Below are positions 55,801 to 64,000 of a DNA stretch of 64,000 nucleotides, piece by piece; position 1 is the stretch's first letter; every line of letters begins with the position of its first letter. A program made the translations under genes and the position numbers. The notes beneath the pieces were generated by a model that ran no database searches, was not told the DNA's origin, and saw only the letters and a list, made by a program, of their open reading frames with translations. The stretch spans positions 45,818,881 to 45,882,880 of the forward strand of contig NC_060252.1 of NCBI RefSeq assembly GCF_921293095.1. The letters run 5' to 3'. Source of the DNA: Ischnura elegans (Eukaryota; Arthropoda; Insecta; Odonata; Coenagrionidae).

Positions 55801-58800
55801 GACTGATATCTTATCAGCCAACTAAGAACATATTTTGTTCATGCGCACTAACTGGGAGCTCCATTTCACAGTCCTATGGCGTAACAGAAGCCCTTTCTGT
55901 GGCCACAACTAAGTTCACCCCGCCGCCAGTAATAAGAGACGCAGAAAACGAAGGCATAGTGGCCGGAATAAAATACAAGAAATATCAAGGAGGTAAGACA
56001 TCCAAAAGCTCATAAATAATTAATTCAAAATCAAAAGAGGCTAGAGAGTTAAAATTAATTATTTGTTTTTTACTATAAATTACAGAACTTCATTTAACTA
56101 GCGGAATCCTGGCCCCAAGGGAGAAAGCTAAAGTATGTACGACAGTTGATTTAGCGTTAGAATAGTTCAGAAACTCGATTTAAACACTGTTAAAAAACTT
56201 ATTCTCGTTAAGTTTGAATATAAATCTCTTATAAATAAAAATCAATACACGAGAGTAATCTCGTATACCATGACCATTATGAAATTTTATGCCTTTGGAG
56301 AAACGATTAAATATAAGCTAAAAATCACAAACGCCTCTGCATTGATTTAATACAAAGCCGAGGTAAGTAGTAAACCTGAAACAACAATGCAATCGAAAAA
56401 TATTTAATTTGACACTTACAGAACATTTTGTTACAATTAGTTATGAACTTCCACGCGATTTTATTTTCATTATCAAAGGAGAGTGATGTTATCTGTACTT
56501 AGGTAAATATCAGCTCGAGACAAATCTACCTTTACAGCGATCTGCTACTGCCATCTTCATGAAAATACTTCATATAACCCATTCACTTTCTGAGCGAGAG
56601 ACTGGTAGTCGGGACGTTTTACTTTGTAAAACTGCGCGACATTTTTCGTATTTCTATAAAAAGTTTTTTCTTCAGATTTTGCGAATCATTGCAGAACTTT
56701 GCGGCATGGGTTATTTACGACATGTTTGCTCAAAAAAGCAATAAACGTCATAAATTTATTCATCACCTTAAAATAAATTTAATTAACTATATAAAACGAA
56801 AAATAATGACAGATATACATTACATTTTGTGCCACAAATTTGTAAAAAATATATCAAATTATCTACTAGTATTAGGTGCATATATTTGCTAAGGTTTTCC
56901 CAGCAATTTAAAACGCAAAAACAAGGTACAACGAGAATAAAAATCATGAATAATCGCAGCAATAAACTTCATTAATGATATAGTTTGATATTATTTAATT
57001 ACTTCCATTACAGATAGTGGATCCATCGACAGGTCTCTCCTTGGGTAGAAACGAGAAAGGAGAGCTTTTAATAAAGAGCTCATGCTTCATGAAAGGCTAC
57101 TTAAGAGGAAATAAAGAGGTAAAGGTATTTAAGTGGGCAATGCATGCAGAGCAGCTATTCTCATGCATAATATGTCAGGCATGATCTTGTGGAATGAATG
57201 AGTACTGATCGACTATCATTGATGCAATTAAAGCATGAATTCTATAGAAACTGTAATACATGATGGTTTCATTGAGGACTGATGTCTCGCTGTCACTTTA
57301 AGGCGTGCACAGCGTGATGCTCGGTGGAAACCGGCAATTTGACCTTTAATAGCTGCTTAGTCGCATGACTAAGAGATAATTCATGAATGCTGATTTTGCT
57401 AAAAAGACACATTATCACCATTCAATGTGTACTACTGCACCTGCGTGCCGTTTATGAAAAAGTCAAGTTTGAAAGGAAGGAAGGAAAATGGCATTATTAA
57501 ATGAAGGTTGAAGAATTGATCTTTAATAGCTGCTTAGTCACATGACTAAGAGATTATTCATGAATGCTGATGTTGCTAAAAAGATACATTATCACCATGC
57601 AATGTCTTCTACTGCACCTGCATGCCGTTTATGAATAAGTCAAGTTTGAAAGGAAGGAAGGAAAATGGCATTATTAAAAGAAGGTTGAAGAATGTTTACT
57701 AAATTACAGGGTTAACATGTAAGAATTAAGCGGTTTAGAACATGGTTTAAATGAAAACAGAATTACTCACAGTTAATAATTTCTTTTTATTTTTCGAGTT
57801 TGTCATCTTACACGGATTCTTACACAAATAATAAATTTCAATATGTGTGCCCACTTCATCTTAAGTCTCTTCTCTCACTGTTTAAATCCGATTACTTATT
57901 ATTATAGATGATTTCACTCACGCCTAACAGATCCAGTTGCATAAACATTTACCACAGTCAGAGTAAACTTACCTTCCATGAGTCGCTTAAACTTCGGCAA
58001 TAATTTGGCCGCTACACACCTGAGTCATTGTGCACTCTACAATATTGAGTTAACAATTTATGCCTTACACAGTTTAAGTGTTTATTATTTCATTAAAGAT
58101 GAGGATGTATTACGATAATAATACATCACTATTTTTAATAAACATACTCTCTGGACCACCTAATCGTATTTGTTATTTTATTCCATTCAATTCTAAAAAT
58201 TAAATGATAGCAATGCTTATAAAAAATCATTGTCCCACGTGTTAGTATAAATGAGAATCAATGAACTCTGAATCGAGAGTCGGGAATCGATTTGAAATAA
58301 TCGGATTTGGAATCCATAAAAAGGGGAATTGACTCATCCCTAAATAAAATGTGATTAATTATTATCGCTCTCCATATTGGCTTCTATTTCATCATTTATC
58401 CATTTTTTCCTTACAAAACGGTCGCAACTTCTATTTCACCCTTTGAACACAATACCACTCGGCGGCCTAGACGGATGTCTCAACTGGCATTGACGAAAAT
58501 GGATGGTTTGCCACGGGAGACTTGGCATTTTTCGATGAAGACGGCTGGCTCTATGTCGTAGGCAGAAGCAGATTCACCTTCAAGTATAATGAGCGCTGGG
58601 TAAGTCTATCTGAGAGGTACAAGTATTAAAAAGAGGCATTCTTGATTACCGCTTCGTTTACCAGAGCAACACGAGAAAAATGTTTCACTGTCATGTCATA
58701 AGCTGGATGATAAAAGGATAGATGCCTCCGTGCTAGAGTCTCTCCTCACGCTACGTGTAAAGTTATGGTACATTTATTATTGCATAGCTAAATGTATATG

Positions 58801-60379
58801 ATACTCACTACAATGCGGTGCGATTCCATTTTAATTGATAAAACTGAAAAATAGAAGTCTCATTCAATATATTATAATACCTTTCTGCAAAAGTTATGAA
58901 TTAAAACGCACAATATAAATGAATGGATGCTTGGTCAAATTCTTTAATATCCATGCGGGTTATTGATATTCCTCAGGTTTCTCCGAGTGATATAGAAGCC
59001 ATAATTTTGAGTCATCCAGCAGTAGTATCAGCAGTGGTTGTTGGTGTACCTAATCTCCAAACAACGTCTTCTGCGAAAGCATTTGTTGTTCTCAAGCCTG
59101 GATCAGAAGTGACCGAAGAAGAGATAAAAATGCACGTTGCAGGTAGGCAGAGACAAAACTTTTTTTTATTAAATAATATTTCCGCACCAGGAAAAAATGA
59201 AAACAGAGAAACACAAATATGCTGATTAAATTGTGCTCGAGAATGACGTTGCAATTGCAAAATAAGATCAAGAAGTTTTAAAGGTAAGTAGATTATTGTC
59301 AGTTCACGATGCGATATGATACAATATATCGATTATACCGCATAATTATGCCAACGCTCATTTCGCCAGACATGATTTTTCATTTAGATTTTGCTCGTTT
59401 TTGAGGTATTTTATTTATCTTTTATTTGGTTTTAAGTAAAAAATCGGATATTTTCGTATAACTTCATTTTATGCTAGTGCTATTCCAGAAAAATTTTTAT
59501 TCCCAAAATGAAGACATCCTAAAATAAATACTCCACTGAAAATTATCCGATTCTTCATTTTTGCACGGACAGCAATCACCTCAAACTGCGTACAGTGCCA
59601 TGCCTATTCTTGTTAAGTAATTACTGCATATTGATTGCAGAATTATTGAGTATGTTGACATTTCATACCACCCTGAGAGTATATTTGTGAATTTAGTACA
59701 TTCGCATTTATGGCAACTGTACTTCAAACACCTGCGTGAACGATTTATAAAATGAAAAAATAGAATGAATTTTCACCAATTCGGGGCTTTCGAGATGAAA
59801 TGTCGACGGTTTTTGTTCCCCACTGAACTATAAACAATGAAATGTTGATACCGCCTGCCCAAGTGAAGAAAAAAATGCACATCTGACCGTCTTTTGTCTG
59901 GAATTGCGCAAATTTGATTTTTTCTCAGCGCATAAATTTTGGATGAGGTTGCAACTTGTAGGATAAATCAATTCGATCCAATAGTACAGTTTTTGCACCC
60001 AACAATGCACTACACTGAAAATAGAAATTTGCGATTTCAAAATGTATGGGATTGGGAGATGTCATTGGTAGTCTGGCTTCAGCTGCTCCCGTGCGCGTTG
60101 GATAGCAACCAGCATTCCATCGCTTTGAGTTCCGGGTTATTTCGATGCCTCCTCTAGCGTTGATACAGGCGTTGTGTAACCGAGGCGTAAAAAGCACTGA
60201 ATACGAAAATTTACAAAGCAAGACCATTCTAAACGACATTTTTTTCACTCACAGGGCAAACAGAAATCCACAAGCATCTTCATGGGGGAGTCGAATTCTT
60301 GGACAGCATGCCAAAAACTCCCTCAGGGAAACTAGATAGATCTGCTCTCCAGAAACGAGCCAAGAAGATTGGTAACTAA
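49892..60379 (+). CDS. AMP-binding acyl-CoA synthetase / luciferase-like protein, copy B
   Basis: Thirteen exons: 49892-49910, 50545-50711, 50828-51035, 51341-51523, 52327-52480, 55161-55311, 55392-55562, 55872-55992, 56086-56132, 57014-57118, 58471-58599, 58977-59142, 60255-60379 (TAA). Total 1746 nt, 581 aa; all junctions are GT-AG and keep frame. Ten exon lengths equal copy A; exons 2, 11 and 13 differ by +6, +3 and -9 nt. Motifs: TSGSTGSPKG (212-221), SYGVTEA (352-358), GWFATGD (453-459), PSGKLDR with catalytic Lys566. The A8 region is VVGRSRFTFKYNERW (471-485), lacking the usual hinge Asp and KG; exon 6 (PSWMATFGNYFSSL) lacks the usual A4 His motif. Ends KKIGN, no PTS1. Exon 4 is identical to copy A at 43 of 61 residues by hand count. 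Same orientation, about 3.2 kb downstream of A: a tandem duplicate. Confidence 0.9.
53844..54469 (+). mobile_element. MITE family copy 3 (about 626 bp)
   Basis: Ends AATAGGGTAGTTTCC and GGAAACCACCCTATT. Collinear with copy 2 but lacks about 45 bp after the CACAAATTATTTGGTTTT block. In intron 5 of synthetase copy B, + orientation. Confidence 0.85.
54713..54965. repeat. Inverted pair of tRNA-derived SINEs
   Basis: The left unit is on the - strand: GACTAGCCACGGTGATAACT tail, then TTCGCCTTGACCGGAATTCG, box B. The right unit is on the + strand: GATCCGGTTCAAATCCCGG, then TCAAGCGGATGATTTTTCTC. Same head-to-head layout as 32352-32526. In intron 5 of copy B. Confidence 0.7.
57341..57694. repeat. Tandem duplication, period 177 bp, two units
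   Basis: Unit 1 at 57341-57517 and unit 2 at 57518-57694 match over nearly their whole length, e.g. CTTTAATAGCTGCTTAGTC, CATGACTAAGAGAT and AAGTCAAGTTTGAAAGGAAG in both. Each contains a GACTAAG/CTTAGTC inverted pair. In intron 10 of synthetase copy B. Confidence 0.95.
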
Positions 60380-60424
60380 GCAGTTGATACTGGCACAAGG
60401 AGGAATCATATCAACCATTTTGCA

Positions 60425-60430
60425 AATAAA
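60425..60430 (+). terminator. Poly(A) signal of synthetase copy B
   Basis: AATAAA 46 nt after the TAA stop. Confidence 0.65.
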
Positions 60431-60574
60431 GCTTTCCTTAATTTCATGACGCGTTTTAAATGCTTCTTTACAACCAATTATGTTCAATAAGTAGCTAGTA
60501 AAAGAGAGAGTGAAGAGAATATATACACACCATATTAGCAATAATTTACCTGCACAAAATATTTTGGGAAAATT

Positions 60575-60675
60575 GCTCCGAGGAAAAATCATTTTCCTTG
60601 AAAAGGATACAAATCCAGACATCCCGAATTGAACACGGGGGTTCAATACTTGAACTACTAAAGCATCGTCTTTCA
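60575..60675 (-). repeat. Decayed tRNA-derived SINE head
   Basis: The + strand shows GAGGAAAAATCATTTTCCTT, GAATTGAACACGGGGGTTCA and CTACTAAAGCATCGTC, a diverged version of the - strand unit seen at 38252 and 54713. Directly left of a MITE. Confidence 0.45.
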
Positions 60676-60701
60676 TTGAGGAGTTTGGATGAATTTTCGT
60701 A

Positions 60702-61362
60702 AATAGGGTGGTTTCCTATTATTTTTTTATTGCCTGAATCGAAAGATTATTGCTTATATTAAGATTATTATAGGTTTTTAAATGACGATATCTATTTTTC
60801 GCGATTAAATGAAAAGTGAAAAATTTCAAGCGCGCGAAAACGCGACGCGTAAGTAGGAATGATGGGAAAAAGTCCTTGCGACGCATTTCTGGTTCCCCCT
60901 CCCACCTTGTGAGGTGACCTTGATCGAGGCTCTGAGCGCTGATAGGACGCAGGATGCTAGCGGGTAGCTGAGTACCTTGCTGGCTGGTAGCGCTTGGCTT
61001 AAAAAAGGTTTATTAATACCTTATCAAACGAAGAAAACTTTCCGACCTTGGCCAGTTTTAATAGGTGATTATTAAGACATGTTTCCCTGAGCTCTGTGCC
61101 TCATGCATACATTGGTAACCTCAGACGATGCATAACTCCTATCCTCTCGTGTAGAAACTAGGTCCCTGTGACGTCACTTGGAGTGGAATTGCATGGGCGC
61201 CAATCTGGCCTTTTTCAAATGAGGATAAAATTTGACCCTTGCCATTCGTCTAAACCGGTATTTCAAAAACCAAATAATTTGTGTATTATGAATGCAATAA
61301 TGGTGGGTAACGAATCGCAATCAATGCCTTTAGTTTTCTTTGATGAAGGAAACTACCCTATT
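60702..61362 (-). mobile_element. MITE family copy 4 (inverted, about 661 bp)
   Basis: Starts AATAGGGTGGTTTCC and ends GGAAACTACCCTATT. Reverse complement of copies 2 and 3 over its whole length, including the block missing in copy 3. Confidence 0.85.
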
Positions 61363-64000
61363 AAGTCCTCTTGCGGATGACTACGTGAAGGCGCGTCGCT
61401 TGCTAGTCCACGCTTATTTCCTTGAAAAAGCAACTATTGTTCAAGCTTTCTAAAGTTGTCTATCTCATACTCATAAGTTGTTAATGTGCCTTGCGTTGGT
61501 TTGCAAAATGAATATTGTGAATGAGTATTGTGTATCTATGAGAAACTCATCCCGGGCACTGAACTCTCCACAATCTTATGGCGACTAATGCAGATAATAG
61601 TGTTTATATCCGAGCACAGTGTCAACATTTGTGGGAATGACGATGCCGTGTCCCTGGTAAAGCCAGAAAATGGCATATCTAGCTATGTTACGAAAGAAAT
61701 CAGAAGGAAATCATAGGGAAATCTAGAGAAATGAATGCAAATTTGAATATTGATTCTGTGACTGGTGTCTATCTATCTCACTGAGACAGACACTAGATGA
61801 TTAATTAAGGGCATTATTTGTGGCTAAACACACTTGAGACTTATTCGCTAACGAGCGAATTTTATGCATTTCCCCAAATAATTGCATTCTGACCCGGCTT
61901 CAGCTAAAGACGTGCGTCTAAATTGGATAGCGAATGCATTTGGAAAGTATTAACTTACCCAACAAAGGATCCATCTTACAATACTTTACAAAAAATGTAA
62001 AAAATCTATTCGAAAAATTTCCGAAAAAACAGCTTTTATTATATAAGTACCTTATTATTGCCATCTATCATTAACCCACTTATATGATAAATACCTCGAA
62101 AATCATGGCATTTAAAACTGTCGTACAAACATATACTTCAACTTCATGTGCTTCAAAATATTTTCGAAATGTATATGCAAATTTATCATATAATAATGAT
62201 AAATACTGTTTCATAAGACCTGAGGCCAGGCGTAAAGTATATTGAAGTTCTTTTTTTAATACATTAATGCTGAAACGCTACGCGATTGAAATATGTAATT
62301 TGTGAAAATTAATCCACTAATTGCTAAGTTGTTTATACGCAAAATAGCACGATAGCACTTGATCCACATATTAAAATCTGCATCCTGAAAAAAATAAATT
62401 CATTTCTACATTCAATGTTTTTATTTTTGGATTTGGATACCTTCATGAGAGATTGAACCTCTGTTTTTTAAGATATTTCTTACTCAGTTCTCTGTTCTTA
62501 CTCATCATTATCATTACATAATCGATCATTACAAAAAAAGCTGCGTATCCCTTAATGTTCTTAGGAGGTTCTCCCGTAGATACTCACATTTAGATGGTCA
62601 AGGTATTGAAGTGAGCCACACGTACATGGCATTTCAAGTTAAAGACAGCCATTGCCGCGGCTGGGATACCCTTTTACGCGGGCAAAAGTCGATTTTTCGA
62701 AGGCGTTCAAACTGTCCAAAAATACTAAATATGTGTAGCTAAAACGTCATTCCATTGTAATGTATCTTTTTATCTTCCTACACTGCCCTGTTACCGAAGT
62801 ACAAGAATAGTTTCTAGCAGAAGTTGTTTGTGTGTAATTTTTCATGTTTTTTTAAACGATTTTTAACTTAAAAAATACCCATACATATTACCATAAATAT
62901 CTATTCCAATTTTATTACATTTAGTGAGTTTTTTTGTGTAACCTCACCTTTTAATGATCAATTAGGCAAACTTTAAATTTTTTAAGCTGCCCAGCTGCTC
63001 AGGACGACGTGCTATAATAATATGTACAAATATTTTTATACACAATTAGGGATAAAAAAAAACCACGCTGCACCACCACGGGTTCTCATGCGATAGGATG
63101 TAAAAATATATGATCCTTAAAGCTATTTCGAAAGAATTATCAGCCTTTATTCCATTATTTAAAATCCGCAATGTGTTACATTGACGCCTGGCTATCCTAA
63201 CGCCATCCCTCGGCATGCCGCCTTCAGTGATGTATAGATAATCTTGACAGAACTATAGTACCAGTGTCAGCCCCACAGACCTCGTCGCCTGCTCCGCCCA
63301 CGTCTTACCTCCCCCTCCTCACCCACCCCACACTGACATTCCACCACCCGCTTGCCGATGCACTGGGTTTCCTTCCCAGGATCGACGCTTTTTCGCCACC
63401 CCCCTCCTCTTGCCCCTTCCACCATTTTCTGCACTAGCGCGTACTTTGCACGGAATGGGAGTATTACGTGAAAAACTGATTGACAAGAGAAAAGACAGAG
63501 AGAGACGGAGGCATTCGGTAGCAAAGGAGATGAAGGCATGCGATGAAGAGCGAATAAAGACCAGTATTCGAACATCTTTGTCATTTACTTTACCAAATCC
63601 CTGTCAAGTCTGCCTGATCGAAATAATCGGACTAACAGAAGCAAGTCTAGAAGCTAATTGGTTTTCACAAACATCGAGACTTAAGCATTTATTTTTCGAG
63701 CGAAGCTGTACGAAAATGCAATTATGAGAGTGTCGACACTATGAGGTAATATTGTAAGCCGATTCTCTATTCATAACTTCTAGCATACGGTCTTAGCCAA
63801 GGACCTCAGTGGAAAATTACATTCTCTAAGTGTTATAACAATGGATCATAAATAAGGCGATTTTCTCATAGTCATCCATGTATTTTACTGCATGAAATAT
63901 GCAGCAATACCATAACTACGGTCAAGAATATCCGGCTTAGCAGTGATTTTGATATTTTAATGCTTATTTTTACAGAGCATCAAAATAATTTCCAAATTAG
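61363..64000. other. Right-end sequence without recognised gene
   Basis: AT-rich sequence with no exon that matches the synthetase pattern or another family I know. A pyrimidine-rich stretch (63280-63425, CCTCCCCCTCCTC-like) creates overlapping ORFs on both strands (63267-63584 -, 63410-63727 +); neither has a recognisable domain. Confidence 0.5.

Noticed and set aside
63267-63727. Overlapping ORFs on both strands, considered as a first exon of a further gene
   Set aside because: Created by a pyrimidine-rich tract; no domain, no matching donor pattern I could tie to a family.
61363-64000. Third tandem synthetase copy
   Set aside because: No stretch resembling the conserved exons (TSGSTG, GVWLCGGAIR, SHPAV, GK.DR) was found.

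Overview
The window reads as a eukaryotic, intron-rich, AT-rich nuclear genome, most probably an arthropod and likely an insect. This rests on GT-AG introns from under 100 bp to over 8 kb, protein sequences closest to insect/animal families, and a heavy load of Tigger/pogo, non-LTR, MITE, hAT-like and tRNA-derived SINE sequence. No species can be named from sequence alone.

Left region (1-17.3 kb). Two housekeeping-type genes lie on opposite strands and overlap at the window edge. The + strand carries the last four coding exons (428-6221) of a sarcalumenin/EHD-like GTPase. Its second visible intron holds a complete, apparently intact Tigger-type DNA transposon (1677-3958) with a 532-residue DDE transposase on the - strand. 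The - strand carries the first four coding exons (17224 down to 6920) of the Hsc70-interacting protein HIP/ST13. Its C-terminal exons are not visible, so they should lie left of the window, which would interleave the two genes antisense.

Middle (17.3-29.6 kb). This is an intergenic repeat field with no gene I can support. It holds two abutting perfect palindromes, an old non-coding duplication, remnants of two LINE types on the - strand, and one copy of a four-copy MITE family (about 0.65 kb).

Right region (29.6-60.4 kb). Two tandem head-to-tail + strand genes encode AMP-binding (acyl-CoA synthetase / luciferase-like) proteins. I could assemble both completely: 13 coding exons each, 581 residues each, with matching intron phases. 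Ten of the 13 exons have identical length, including a 19-bp first coding exon. Both keep the nucleotide-binding motif, YGxxE, TGD and the C-terminal catalytic lysine, but both have unusual residues where family members normally carry the A4 histidine motif and the A8 hinge/loop. One intron of the upstream copy uses a GC donor. Introns are filled with a hAT-like foldback element, a Tigger-like MITE, inverted SINE pairs, another MITE copy and a 177-bp tandem repeat.

Right end (60.4-64 kb). After the second synthetase lies a fourth MITE copy in inverted orientation, then sequence with no recognisable gene. There are no bacterial-type features (operons, ribosome binding sites, CRISPR).
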